The notes: a model not told the origin generated them from the letters alone. Shown: positions 33,991 to 44,983, counted from the first letter of the stretch. The stretch: DNA of 64,000 bases from Ignelater luminosus (GCA_011009095.1 VTPC01090614.1:661163-725162), one strand, 5' to 3'. Program-made: numbers and translations.

Positions 33991-34506
33991 CGGAGAACGT
34001 CGGTTTAGCAGGCCGGGCTAGCTCAGGCGGAGGTGCTGGTGACGGGCATCGTGGAGCGGTGATATTTTCTCTGGGGCGCCCTAATAAGAGCACGGCCAGA
34101 ATGTAGGACTCGACTCGAGTATCTTTTACCAGGGAAACGAAACGTAATGTTTCGTTTCAGATTGCGACGATTTTAAAATAAAATAAGCAAATAAGCAAAG
34201 CGACGAGAAAACAAAAATTAAAATAAAATAAAAATGAATAAAATAAAAGCAAATAAATACATAAAATAAAATGAAATAAATTAAACAAATTGGAGGTTGG
34301 AATAAGTCTCGGACTGGCTTGAGCGCGGAGGTGTTGTCTGGTCGAACTACCGATGGGAAAGAGAGAGATTGCGAACGATGAACGTAATGACAAAATGGAG
34401 TCCCTATACATAGTATCACACCTCCGTCATCTCAAGGAATTTTTAGTTTAACCGCACGAGAATTTTGTTATGAAGCCTAGTTGAAAACGCGGGGGGCTCC
34501 ACTCGC

Positions 34507-37237
34507 TCACGGGAGCAAAATCATACGCGGACGCTTGTGGCGATGGCGTTCGGCCTCATCGTAATCACCCAACGTACTGATCAACGGGTTTATATGATCC
34601 GTTAGGGAGTCATACAGTCGCACTGCGGACTCCTTTACGAAGTCCGCTATTTTGGGTATCCCCGCGTCCTGATGCAACTGGTCGTTGCGGACGTGCCAGG
34701 GCGCGCCGAAAACCATTCTTAGAGCCTTGTTCTGGATGACCTGGAGCTTGTTCATATGCGTAGGCGCGGCGTATCCCCAGACCATAGCTGCGTACGTCAT
34801 TGTCGGACGGACTATCGCCTTGTATAACCTTAGCTTCTTCTCCGAGGAGAGCTTGCTTCTACGGTTAAGCAAGGGATACAGCTGGGCTGTGACCGCCTTC
34901 GCACGGTTAGCGCACTTGTTGATGTGAGAAGCCCAGGTTAGTCCAGCGTCAAGGGTGACGCCTAAGTATTTGGCTTCTGTCGAACATAACGACGTCACCA
35001 TCGGGACGGTAGCGTCGCCTGGTCAACCAAATCGCGGTGCTCTTGTCGGAGTTGACTTCGATCCGCCAGGTTCGAAACCAGTCCTCGAGCTCCTCGATGG
35101 TAGTCCGCAGATTGTGCATGACGAGTCGTGGTGACCTGGAGCTTGCCAGCAGGGCGGTGTCATCCGCGTACAAAGCGAGCTTCGTATTGGGTGTCATCGG
35201 GAGGTCTCTCACGTAGATGCTGAAGAGCGCCGGAGAGAGAAGCGATCCTTGGGGCACGCCCGTCCTCAGCTTTATGCGGAAGCGTCTGTCCCGGAGGTAG
35301 GACGCGACCAACTGAACGAGCGCGCGTGGAATGTTCGCTTCCAGCATCTTGTTCAGGAGTCCCTGATGCCAGACTTTGTCGAAAGCTTTCGACACGTCTA
35401 GGAAAATCGCACCGGTCGATTCCCGCTTGTTAAAAGCGTCCGTGGTGTGCTCCACGACTCGCAGGATCTGGTGGACTGTTGAGTGTCCGGCTCGGAAGCC
35501 GAACTGCTCGTCCTGGATGACGTTTTCCTTACTCAGCTCCTGCTGGAGTCGCCTCAGCACGATGTCTTTGGCTATCTTTCCAACTACAGGCAAAAGCAAG
35601 ATCGGCCTGTAGTTTTGTGGAAAAGACGGCGCCTGGCCCGGCTTTGGTAAGACTATGACGTCAGCACACTTCCACAGCTGTGGAAAGTGGCGCATCCGCA
35701 GCATGGCGTTGATTATCCCGGTTAGGGCCGCGATGGCTGTGTTCGGGAGAGCCTTGAGCGCCCTGTTGGTAATACCGTCTGGACCCGGAGCTTTCTTGGC
35801 TTTGGCGGCCTTGATTTGCTCCCGGACCTCCTCTGAGGAGGCGGCTGCTAGAGCCTGCGGTTCGCGGTCGTCCTGATCCCTTAGCATCGTCCTCACCCTT
35901 CTGTGAATACGACCAATATGTTGAACGTCAGCGTTGGCGTAGTTCGGAGAGCACTGTCGCTCTAGGTTGTCGGCAAAAGCCTCGATCTTTTGTTCATCGG
36001 AGTATGCTAGGTCCCGTTCGCCGTGAATCGGGGGGATCGGAGACCACTTGTTCCGCAGGACTTTAGCCATTCCTCACAGGGAGTTGTCCTGTATGTCCAG
36101 AGACTCCAGCTTGGCTTCCCAGCTCTCATTTCGATGTGCCCGAACAGCGTTGCGGACTTCTACTGCGAGAGCGTTCGCCCTGGCGCAATGCGCCGGGTTC
36201 ATGGTGCGATGGGCCAGGCGGCGAGCCCGGTTCCTCGCACGAATGAGGTCCTTGACGGCCGGAGGAAGAAGATCGCACCGGTCGGAGACCGGCACGACGT
36301 TTGTCGCATATCTGAGCGAGCTCTGAATGCATGACTGGAGCCAGTCCATCGCTCGGTCCAGCTCCTCCACGGTGTCGATCCGAGGGATCGGGCCCATGGA
36401 GTCGCGTAGATGCTCGGTAAACGCAGGCCACGACACGGTGGTCGTTCGCTCCGCGCTCTCGTCTCGATCCTCGCCCAGGTACATAAGCACCGGGTTGTGG
36501 TCAGAATCCAGTTCGCTGACCGAGGTCAACTGGTGCACCATCGTAACGTCTTTGAGGACGACGTTGTCCAGCACGTCAGGTCTACCCACGAGTCCGAAGT
36601 GTGCGGGCTCGATGGGCCCGTCTACGAACACGTGGTGCGTGTCCGCATAAGCGTTCAATATGCGACCATTACGGTTGGCCACCCGGTTGTTCCACGCGGG
36701 GTGCTTGGCGTTCATGTCCCCTGCGAGAATCGCAGGATCGTTGTCCGCCAGCAGCTTGTCCAAGTCTGCCGGAAGAAGCGGGCGGTTTGGGGGGTTGTAA
36801 ACAGCCCAGAACCTGATCGCTCCGTGGCTTGCCGTTTGTAGTCGGACTCCGGTGGCTTCGATGTGCTCCAGATTTGGAGTATCGAGAGCGCAGTGACTCA
36901 GGGAGACCTTGACGTAAATTGCCGTACCGCCGCCTCGGGTGTTCAATCTATCGTTACGGTAGAGGCGGTAGTTGGGAAGCCGGGGCTCATCTCCAGCGCG
37001 GAGATCCGTTTCGTTGACCATGATCAGGTTGAGATCGTAACGGTGGGCGAATTCGAGCAGCTCGATCTTCTTGCTGCACAAGCCATTCGCGTTCCAGAAG
37101 GCCGTCCTGAGCGAGTCTGTTGCTATGGGGTCTCTAACCATCAGTGGGTGCCCGAGTGGTGGGACCTTTCCTGATGAGGGGAGTACACCCCTGTAGCAAC
37201 GCTCCGGCCTGCTGTAGGAGGCTGGCGACATTAGCAA
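34507..37237 (-). pseudogene. Jockey-like ORF2: endonuclease and reverse transcriptase, two lesions
   Basis: The N-terminal part (37237-36077) is an apurinic-type endonuclease with 'FWNANGL', 'LIMVNETDL', 'YNPPNRPLLPADLDKLLA', 'GDMNAKHPAWN' and 'SDHNPVLMYL'. An in-frame TGA at 36076-36074 separates it from the RT part, which continues in the same frame (GMAKVLRNKW). RT motifs: 'PDGITNRALKALP', 'NYRPILLLPVVGKI', 'DEQFGFRAGHSTVHQI', 'GVPQGSLLSPALFSIYV' and 'LALYADDTALLA' (catalytic YADD). A frameshift at about 35000 shifts reading to the ORF ending at 34507, which holds 'TEAKYLGVTLDAGLTW' and 'YKAIVRPTMTYAAMVWG'. Both lesions would abolish a full protein, but the otherwise clean sequence indicates a young copy. 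Confidence 0.92.
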
Positions 37238-37578
37238 GATTTAGGAGCTGCGTCTCCGCGTCATCAGAGGCGCTGGCTCGGCTGTTGTAGCCGGTGAGTC
37301 GCTGTGAGCCGGGTGGGTCGCTGTGAGCCGAGTGGTTCGCCCGCATCGTCAGGGACGACGTTGGTGGCCGGCCGCGCGCTCGCAGGCGGGTCCGCACGAC
37401 GTACGGGAGAGAGATTGCGATGAACGATGAACGATGAACGATGAACTTCCTGGCTGATGGATCTCCGAATTTAAATTCCCATATCCTTCGTCTGTAGTCT
37501 TCTTCACCTGGAGTGGATGTTGTAGCTTGCGTCTATTGGCAGCGGGCCCTTGGGTTGGCAGTTGGGCTTGATTTCTTC

Positions 37579-38556
37579 TTAGGCCTGGGTGGCTTCAAGG
37601 ACGTCCTGGAAGAAGGATCCGATGGCGGTCAACATCTCCGCGAGACCGGGGGCCTCGCAGAGTCGCTGACCGATTGTCTTCAGCGCCCGGATGAGCTTCG
37701 TGAAGTCCAAGTTTAACCAGTTCGGAGAACCGGCGCTACTAGCTGGTGCGACTGGCGCGCTTTCCTCGCGGGGTGCGGGAGCGGCGGCTTGCCGTGCGGC
37801 CTGTTGCCTTGGCTGCGGGGTTGCGGGTCGCGGAGCTGATTCGCCCCGGGTGGTGGATGCAGTGGTCCGCTCTCCTGGAGTAGACGCTTTGCCCGTCGAC
37901 GCGTTCTCTACGCGAGGATACCTGGGGCACCCCTTGTAGTTCGCCGGATGTGGACCAGCACTGTTGGCACATGTGGCTGGCGTCTGTTTAGGCTTGGCGC
38001 AATCTCCGGTGTGATGGGCACCGGCGCATTTCACGCACCTAGGTGGGGCGTTGCAGCATCTCTGCGAATGTCCGAACCGTTGACAACGGTGGCATTGACC
38101 TGTAGTTGCTCGGCTCCGCGGGGATTCCACAGACACCCTCAGACCGAGTGCCTCCTTAGTCTGGAACATCTCCTTGGCCGCTTCGCGGGACTTGTCCAGA
38201 AGGACGAGCACCAGCGGTATGAGGCTTCGTTCCCGACCTCGGCGCATCCGGTGAACAGAAAGAACCGGGAGGCCTCTGCTAGAGAGAGCCTCCTTTACTT
38301 CCTCGACAGGGATCGGTTCCGGGATACCCCGGAGGACGACCTTGAGCGGTTTCTCCTTCGTCAGCTGGTATGCGTGGAAGGATAGACCCAGCCTTGTGAG
38401 GAGATCCTTGATCCCGCGGTAGTCCCGCTCCGACTGCGGCTTAATCATAATGCCGTCGCGGAGGTTTTTGGCCTTCGCGACAACGAGATCAAGCCGTGTG
38501 AGCTCCGTCGAGATGCGAACCCAGTCGTCCTTCGAGTGAAGGATTATGGGAGGCAC
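37579..38556 (-). CDS. Jockey-like ORF1, gag-like protein, 325 aa
   Basis: The open frame starts with ATG at 38556. The N-terminal half carries the region typical of Jockey/insect gag-like proteins ('GIKDLLTRLGLSFHAYQLTK', 'KPLKVVLRGIPEPIPVEEVK'), an RNA-binding-like fold. Around residues 155-215 three retroviral-type zinc knuckles occur in a row. The first is CHRCQRFGHSQRCC and the second is CVKCAGAHHTGDC. The third reads CANSAGPHPANYKGC, where the usual second Cys is Ser. The C-terminus is Ala/Pro/Arg-rich. Such proteins bind element RNA to form the ribonucleoprotein. The frame is intact apart from the Cys-to-Ser change. Confidence 0.9.
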   Translation of the reverse strand: MPPIILHSKDDWVRISTELTRLDLVVAKAKNLRDGIMIKPQSERDYRGIKDLLTRLGLSFHAYQLTKEKPLKVVLRGIPEPIPVEEVKEALSSRGLPVLSVHRMRRGRERSLIPLVLVLLDKSREAAKEMFQTKEALGLRVSVESPRSRATTGQCHRCQRFGHSQRCCNAPPRCVKCAGAHHTGDCAKPKQTPATCANSAGPHPANYKGCPRYPRVENASTGKASTPGERTTASTTRGESAPRPATPQPRQQAARQAAAPAPREESAPVAPASSAGSPNWLNLDFTKLIRALKTIGQRLCEAPGLAEMLTAIGSFFQDVLEATQA

Positions 38557-38590
38557 CCTAGGGAGACACGCGGCGGGGCCCCCTCGGAGT

Positions 38591-39620
38591 GCTTACCTTT
38601 CGTATTATTAAACCTTGTAAATAACATCAACAAAAACGGACCTATACAATACCGTAAATACACAATCGCCATTGTTGTCTGGGCCTGGAATACTGTCACG
38701 TATACGCGAATTTTGTTTCGATTCGTATTGATTTTAAAAAAAAATTATTTTCTCAAAATAATACAAAAAGGAGTTTACAGTTTTTTTGTTGTTCAACTGA
38801 CATAATAATACATTCAACTTGCCACGTAAACTATTCTTACTTAACACTTTTCGTTATCTGTAATGAAATAACATCTGCAGCTTTACCTTGAACTAAATGT
38901 TTTATTTTTTACGCAAAAGAATGCATTTATCAAAAGGTGGTTATGCATTATGTTTTCTTATATAATAATTTTATTTAATTCGCGGTTTGCATGTGCCAGT
39001 GTATGGGCGCGAGTTTCAAAAGGAAAGATGTTGCTCAACTCGGGTTTTATCAGATTTATATGTTAGTTTAATAATTTTACTTGATGTTAAATTATACTTG
39101 GCAAATAAATGAGAAGTCCCACGTGACATGACATTAAATCGATTTCTTAATTTTTACATGGAACATTAACAAACCTCGATAATTCAATATTTGTCTTTAA
39201 ACTCACGGAAATCTAATAAGGTGAAGGAAAAGTTAAGGTAACTTAAAGAGTAATATCAAAGAATATTTACCTTATAAATATTCTTTGGTAATATTATATT
39301 TTATACATATTTTGTCTAAACAGAGTTCTTAATTCGTAGTGGTTTCTAAGAATTTCTTTATAGATGTGGATGGATATATACTGGATATACATTAGATATG
39401 GGATGTAGTCATCAGGAATCAGTGTTTATATTTATTTCAAACTATGTTTTTACAAACTAGAAATGATAATTAAACAAGATAGATCTACGAACATCCTCAT
39501 ATCGTTATTTATTTTTTATTTCAATATCCACGAAGTATATCCATTAGATATACAGGCAACATTCTTCATGAACTGGATGTAATATGGACATTATGGATAT
39601 CTATTAGACATACATTAAAC
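38591..39620. other. AT-rich interval with short ATGGATAT-type repeats
   Basis: No gene is seen. From about 39360 to 39615 short words of the type TGGATATA(C/T)ATTAGATAT recur irregularly. This gives a loosely periodic, degenerate tract that runs into the LINE tail beginning at 39626. Confidence 0.4.
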
Positions 39621-39625
39621 ATTTT

Positions 39626-39995
39626 GTGCTGTGTGACTATAATTTACATGACTTAAATACCCGCCATAACTCTCTACTTACACTACCTCAACATAGAACT
39701 TCCCTTTTCCGGAAAGGTTTTGTCTATAATGCAGTTAAGTTTTATAATTCCATTCCGAACAATATTCAATCTTTAAATCCAAACCCATTTAAACGTCAAC
39801 TGAAACATTTTCTTTTGAATTTACAATAGTTGTTGCTTGCCATCTGATCTTCACTATACTTATCTTCATTTATTATCATTCCTTTATTTCTGAGGGTCTT
39901 CGGGTTAAATAGAGTAGCCCCAGGCTAGATTTCGCCAGGAGACTCCTCAATTTATAATTTTAATTTGTTTATTGTATTTTTGTATTATTACAATA
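39626..39995 (+). pseudogene. 3' end of a non-LTR retrotransposon
   Basis: A 67-codon frame encodes 'HDLNTRHNSLLTLPQHRTSL', 'FRKGFVYNAVKFYNSIPNN' and 'NPFKRQLKHFLLNLQ', the typical C-terminus of CR1/L2-like ORF2 (NTRxxxxLxxPxxRTxLFxxxxxYxAxxxxNxLPxxI...FKxxLKxFLL). About 160 bases of 3' UTR follow. The sequence ends in an AT-rich tail directly abutting the TIR of the large element at 39998. The upstream part of the ORF is missing (5' truncation). Confidence 0.75.
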
Positions 39996-40841
39996 AACCC
40001 ATATAGCACACGAACATCCTATGGACGTCCATTGAATGTCCAAATTTCGGCGAACGGTTGTCCAGTGGACGTACATTTGTCACAACTTTGGACATTCTAC
40101 GGACGTCCGTTACTGGACGTAATTTGTACATTTTTTGTACGTAATTTGAACATAATTCGGACGATGTTTGGACATAATTTGGACGACCTTTGGACATAAT
40201 TTGAACGCTTTTGGATATAACTTGGACATATTTTGTAATACTTTTGGATGCATTTTTTTATGGAATTTGTACATCCTTTGTACATGCAATTTGAACGTTC
40301 TTTGTGGATATAATTTGGACATTCTTTTTTTCTAATATTGGTGAATGTAATTTTTAATGTATTTCATTATATGCAATTTGGCGACATTTCATGAATGAGA
40401 TATATTCATCACAAATAAATAAAACCTGGTGTGGATGTTATAGTTTATTATTCCATTAAAAATAATGCTCTTGCTCAAACAACAACTACTAAAAGTGATT
40501 TTTAGAGCAACAAATGTGAATAATATTATAGTAATAACTGCTGATACACTTGATTAGAAAGTTGAAACCATTATCGTATTTTGTATATAGTAATTACATT
40601 AAAATTATAATTAAAATTTAAATAAAATATCAAATCTTAACATGACAAAACTTGTCGCCTTGATAATAATTTGCAGAGCATTTAAATCTAAACACAAAGA
40701 GTACGGTTCAAACTAACATATCTTATAATTTCAAACTGAAAATACTATTATATACATTGCCTTGGCAATTATTTTAGCAATTCATATCAAAATAATCACT
40801 TTTATAATAACTTTCATACCAAACTTGTTTATATTAACCTA

Positions 40842-42135
40842 ACACATCGTTCAATAAGTCCCGAGACTAACCCAGAGATGGTGCTAGTAGTACCAAACTA
40901 GCCACGTTTCCCTAGAGTGCGAACCTTCACATGAAACGTGTAAAAATTTCACGTCGATTGGACCACAAACAGCAGAGTTATCGAGGTTAGAGTAAAGTCA
41001 CTTTGTAATTTGTTTGAAAAATGGAACAAAGCGAGTTTCGCGTGTTGATAAAACATTGTTTTTTAATGGGTAAAAACACCGTAGAAGCCCAGCAATGGCT
41101 TGAGAAACGTTACCCGGACTCCTCTCCATCCAAATCAACGATTTGTCGTTGGTATGCTGAGTTTAAACGCGGTCGTACGGACACAAACGATGCGGAACGT
41201 TCGGGTAGGCCTTTAGAAGCCGTTACACCGGAAAATGTGAGTGAAGTATTCAAAATCGTAATGAAAAATCGCAAAGTAAAGGTCCGTGAGATTGCAGAAA
41301 TGACACAGATATCATCTGGAAGCGTATTTACAATCCTTCATGAAAAATTGAGCATGAAAAAGGTTTTTTCCAAGTGGGTGCCGCGATTGCTTTCAATGGA
41401 ACAAAAACAGCAACGAATCGACGAATCAGAGAGCTGTTTATCGCTATTTACTCGCAATAAAAAGGATTTCCTGCGTCGATACGTGACCATGGATGAAACA
41501 TGGATACATCATTTCACTCCAGAGTCGAATCGGCAATCATCTGAGTGGCGCATGGCTGGCGAAAGCCGCCCAAAGCGTCCAAAAACGCAGCAATCTGCTG
41601 GCAAAGTCATGGCGTCTGTTTTTTGGGATACACATGGCGTCATTTTCATTGACTACCTGGAAAAAGATAAATCGATCAACAGTGATTATTATATTGACTT
41701 GTTGGTACGTTTGAAGGAGGAGATCGCAGCAAAACGACCGCACATGAAGAAGAAAAAAATCCTTTTTCAGCAAGACAATGCACCATGCCACAAGTCCATG
41801 AAAACAATGGCAAAAATCTACGAGTTGGGCTTTGATTTGCTTCCCCACTTCCCGTATTCGCCAGATTTAGCCCCCAGCGACTACTGGCTCTTTGCTGATC
41901 TCAAAAAAATGCTCCAGGGAAAAAAATTTGGCTCGAATGAGGAGGTCATTGCCGAAACTGAAGCCTATTTTGAAGCAAAGGATAAATCCTTCTATAAACA
42001 TGGTATAGAAATGTTGGAAAGGCGTTGGAAAGATTGTATCACTCTAAAAGGAGATTATATTGATGAATAAAAATGATTTTTGAAAAAAAAAATGTTGTTT
42101 TCGTTGTTAGTCTCGGGACTTATTGAACGATGTGT
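40842..42135 (+). mobile_element. Mariner element, 1294 bp, structurally intact
   Basis: Perfect 30-bp inverted repeats start ACACATCGTTCAATAAGTCC at 40842 and end at 42135, with TA on both sides (40840-40841; 42136-42137). The element encodes one full-length transposase. Perfect ends and an unbroken ORF indicate a recent insertion and possible activity. Its TIRs differ from those of the dead mariner at 9198-10491, so the two belong to different mariner lineages. Confidence 0.96.
41021..42070 (+). CDS. Mariner transposase, full length, 349 aa
   Basis: A complete frame runs from ATG (MEQSEFRVLIKHC) to TAA. Residues 1-110 form the two helix-turn-helix motifs that bind the TIR (for example 'STICRWYAEFKRGRT', 'VKVREIAEMTQISSGSV'). 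The linker reads WVPRLLS, and a catalytic domain follows. The triad is present: Asp in 'VTMDETW', Asp in 'FQQDNAPCH' and Asp in 'YSPDLAPSDYWLF', with 34 residues between the last two (D34D). The length is canonical for mariner. It catalyses cut-and-paste transposition into TA sites. No missing key residue is seen, so it may be functional. Confidence 0.96.
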   Translation: MEQSEFRVLIKHCFLMGKNTVEAQQWLEKRYPDSSPSKSTICRWYAEFKRGRTDTNDAERSGRPLEAVTPENVSEVFKIVMKNRKVKVREIAEMTQISSGSVFTILHEKLSMKKVFSKWVPRLLSMEQKQQRIDESESCLSLFTRNKKDFLRRYVTMDETWIHHFTPESNRQSSEWRMAGESRPKRPKTQQSAGKVMASVFWDTHGVIFIDYLEKDKSINSDYYIDLLVRLKEEIAAKRPHMKKKKILFQQDNAPCHKSMKTMAKIYELGFDLLPHFPYSPDLAPSDYWLFADLKKMLQGKKFGSNEEVIAETEAYFEAKDKSFYKHGIEMLERRWKDCITLKGDYIDE

Positions 42136-42660
42136 TATTTGCCATGCCATTTGTGTAAATTTCTAAAAGTTAACAATATCTTTTTTCAATAAGGTACATA
42201 AAGGAAAGAAACACTCAATTATTAATTGGTAATTAAAGTTTTATTTTCAATTATTATGATGAGATACTCATTACTGATTGTTTTTATTTGCTAATGCCCT
42301 GCTTTTAGAGGTGTGGCGCTCTTTGGCCCGCCGCAACCATGTCTTCATACAGTCTTCTGCATTTTTGATGATACACTCGCCCTAAAATACTCTTGTAGCT
42401 GCATCTAAAAATATATAAGTAATGTGAGACATTATAGTAACATAATATATAATAAATGTATGTGACTTTACGTATTATAACTTCACAAACGACGAGCCAG
42501 ATAAAGAGAAAGACCATATTCAGATTTTTCAATTCCTCAGGCTATTTAAATAAATTTATTTTCTTTCGTTTGGTATTTGCAGCTTTCTGATCAAGAATAA
42601 TTTAAAATATCTATAATTTCGCATTCATATCATTACATATACTATAATTATTATTATAAA

Positions 42661-42952
42661 CAGGGCCCGGGCCAGATTGAATGATAAACTTTTTTTAAAC
42701 TTCGAAGGTATTTAAATCGTTGGTGTACAGGTTTCATCATTTTTAAAGATATTTTTCATTAACTGAATCTGTTAGCATCAGGTTTATATATAATGTCCAG
42801 CTTTTTAATTTTTGGAAGACTAAATAAGTTTTTATTAAATCAGTAAAAATAAACTTATGTTTGAAAATGTTTTCCTAGAAATATTTCTTAAAAACACGTG
42901 CAAACTTTAGCAATAAAAATTAAATAAATACGGTGAATCTGTCCGGGCCCTG
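42661..42952. mobile_element. hAT-type MITE, 292 bp, perfect 8-bp duplication
   Basis: Ends CAGGGCCCGGGCCAGATT and, in reverse complement, CAGGGCCCGGACAGATT are flanked by identical 8-mers ATTATAAA (42653-42660 and 42953-42960). TIRs starting CAGGG with an 8-bp duplication are diagnostic for hAT. There is no coding capacity. It sits inside the large TIR element. Confidence 0.9.
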
Positions 42953-43490
42953 ATTATAAAGCATCTATTGCAGTAAAAAAATACGTACGTACCTCTCTCT
43001 GTTCAACAAACACGAAAAACTTATGCAAAAAACTAAATAACAAAGCACAAGTATAGCACGCTAGAAATAAAGCCAAATCTCGATGCTGCATGAATAGAAC
43101 AGTTATACTGATGGTATTGAGAAGAAGAACCGTTACTGCGAATGACCACTGTGATTCATAATTTCAACCAATGACGAAAAAAGGGATATTATTTTATATG
43201 ACTACGCATGTTAAACTTTTAAAATAATTCGCGTACAATTGTCGACGAAGTGTGAAAAAAAAGTTTAAAAAAAAAATTTGTAATATTAGTATGGAAAATC
43301 ACTTAGAATATCTAATTTTTACATATAATCTAATATTTATATGAATTTATTTGTAATATAACTTATTTTATTATTGGTTTTTTATCCATTATTAAGACTT
43401 GGGAAAGTTGTATGTAACTCTGTGTTATTTTACTACGCTTTATTATTGAAAACTGAAATTACCATCGTTGACATCTGGAAGTTTGAAATA

Positions 43491-44387
43491 AAGGGTTTTC
43501 CAATAAGAGGTGTTATTTTGAATAGCCCGCTATTTCGGTAGATGTCACTTTTGAAGCTATCATTTTTTGACATTTGACAAGTAGAAACTACGCCATTAAT
43601 AAATATGGAACGATACACGCTTCAACAACGCATTGAAATTATTAAAATTCACTATAAAAATGGTGGAAATTTGGCAGAGACGGTTCGTAAAACTCGAACA
43701 TTTTTGGGTCACCGTGAAGCACCTTGTCGGACCGCAATACAGAAATTGGTGGAAAAATTCGAGCTCTTGGGACAACGTGTGACTGTTTGGTGCGGTTTAT
43801 GGTCCGGCGGAGTCATTGGACCTTACTTTTTCGAAAATGAGGCTGGAGCAACAGTTACGGTGACTGGATTGCGCTATCGAGAGATGATTAACGATTTTTT
43901 ATGGCCGGAATTGGATGGTATTGATCTGGACAACGTTTACTTTCAACAAGACGGCGCTACGTGCCACACAAGCAACGAAACCATTGATCTTTTACGGAAA
44001 AAGTTTCCGGACCGTGTTATCTCTCGAAGAGGTGATCACAATTGGCCACCGAGATCTTGTGATTTAACACCTTGCGACTTCTTTCTTTGGGGCCACGTGA
44101 AAGAGAAGGTCTACGCCAACAGCCCAGCGTCGATTCAAGACCTCAAAGATGGAATTCGTGAGGCTATCGAGGACATAGGGCAGCCACTTTGCGATTTGGT
44201 TATGGAAAATTTCATGAAAAGGATATTGTCCTGTAAGCGTGGTCGTGGTGGTCATTTGCCTGATGTTATTTTCCACTATTAACGGCATACCTTCCTCTTT
44301 ATAATGAAATAAACATCCGATCATTTATATTAAAAAATGGCACTTTTCTTTGAATATCAAAATAACACCTCTTATTGGAAAACCCTT
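43491..44387 (+). mobile_element. Internally deleted mariner-like element, 897 bp
   Basis: Perfect 31-bp inverted ends start AAGGGTTTTCCAATAAGAGG at 43491 and end at 44387, each next to TA (43489-43490; 44388-44389). It is nested in the large TIR element, just before the right-hand GGACGTCC array. It contains a single open frame with an in-frame internal deletion. It could be mobilised in trans by a full-length relative, because the ends are perfect. Confidence 0.93.
43605..44282 (+). CDS. Transposase with in-frame loss of the first catalytic region, 225 aa
   Basis: The start 'MERYTLQQRIEIIKIHYKNG' with 'GHREAPCRTAIQKLVEKFE' is the DUF4817-type helix-turn-helix N-terminus. The sequence then jumps directly to 'VTVWCGLWSGGVIGPYFFE', the middle of the DDE domain, and continues through 'YFQQDGATCHTS' (second Asp) and 'WPPRSCDLTPCDFFLWG' (third Asp). 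The segment with the first catalytic Asp and most of the second DNA-binding motif is missing, yet the frame remains open to the normal C-terminus. Full-length family members are about 340 aa. It cannot catalyse transposition, but it keeps a DNA-binding N-terminus, so a repressor-like effect is conceivable. Confidence 0.88.
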   Translation: MERYTLQQRIEIIKIHYKNGGNLAETVRKTRTFLGHREAPCRTAIQKLVEKFELLGQRVTVWCGLWSGGVIGPYFFENEAGATVTVTGLRYREMINDFLWPELDGIDLDNVYFQQDGATCHTSNETIDLLRKKFPDRVISRRGDHNWPPRSCDLTPCDFFLWGHVKEKVYANSPASIQDLKDGIREAIEDIGQPLCDLVMENFMKRILSCKRGRGGHLPDVIFHY

Positions 44388-44983
44388 TATTTGAACGAGT
44401 TTTGTACTAAAATTGTACGTCCACTGGACATCCAATTTTAGTTCAAAATTCGTCCAAATATTAAAAAGAAAGTTAGAAGTTTATATAAATATTTGGAAGA
44501 TTTTCTGACTGCAATTAACATTCGTTATTTCGTATTACATCATTAAGGAATCCACATTGGAATGCTTATGTGATGTACATTTTTAGTCAACAATTTGTTC
44601 AGATACTTAAAAATAATCATTTTTTAAATTAAAATATTAGACAAAACTTGGACTTCCAAATACGGGTGTCTAATGTACATTTTACGTCCGATAATTCTTG
44701 GACGAAGTATGGACCAAAATTGGATGTTCAATGAATGTCCACTAACGGTCGTCCAATGAACGTCCAAACACGAACATTCTGTGGATGGCCGAATTAAGTC
44801 TATGGATGGCCGGACGACTTTTAGATGACAAATAGATGTTCAGTGGACGTCCACTAACGGTCGTCCAGTGGACGTTCAAACACGGACGTCCTATGGATGT
44901 CCAGTTTACGTCCATGGACGTCGGGACGAAATTTGGATGACAAATGGACGTCCACTGGATGTCCGGTGCTATATGGGAAGGCG

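Larger units (their letters stand above)
34130..38590 (-). mobile_element. Jockey-like non-LTR retrotransposon, nearly full length, minus strand
   Basis: The GC content is much higher than that of the surrounding DNA from about 34500 to 38590. Two ORFs occur in the order expected for the Jockey clade: a gag-like ORF1 with zinc knuckles (38556-37579) and an endonuclease-RT ORF2 (37237-34507). Between them lies a short tandem array of GATGAAC (about 37415-37446). A related word, GAGAGAGATTGCGAACGATG, also occurs at about 34367 in the 3' region. The 3' region (34500-34130) contains an (AAAAT)-rich tract at 34200-34280. The exact ends and target duplication could not be fixed. Confidence 0.9.
39998..44977. 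mobile_element. Large DNA element with GGACGTCC-rich ends, host of nested insertions
   Basis: The left end is CCCATATAGCACACGAACAT. The right end, reverse complemented, is CCCATATAGCACCGGACATC. Both ends then carry arrays of (T)GGACGTCCA-type words, at about 40010-40330 on the left and 44400-44965 on the right. Between them lie three complete nested elements: a mariner (40842-42135), a hAT MITE (42661-42952) and an internally deleted mariner-like element (43491-44387). Subtracting these leaves about 2.5 kb of AT-rich sequence without an intact ORF, so the host element is non-autonomous or decayed. No target duplication is evident, so the superfamily cannot be named. Confidence 0.75.

Noticed and set aside
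33965..34120. GC-rich stretch with GGCCGGGCTAGCTCAGGCGG as a tRNA or promoter
   Set aside because: No cloverleaf and no gene follows. Its composition matches retroelement DNA next to the Jockey-like element.
35376..38385. Many plus-strand open frames across the Jockey-like element
   Set aside because: They are antisense shadows of the GC-rich ORF1 and ORF2 and carry no motifs of their own.
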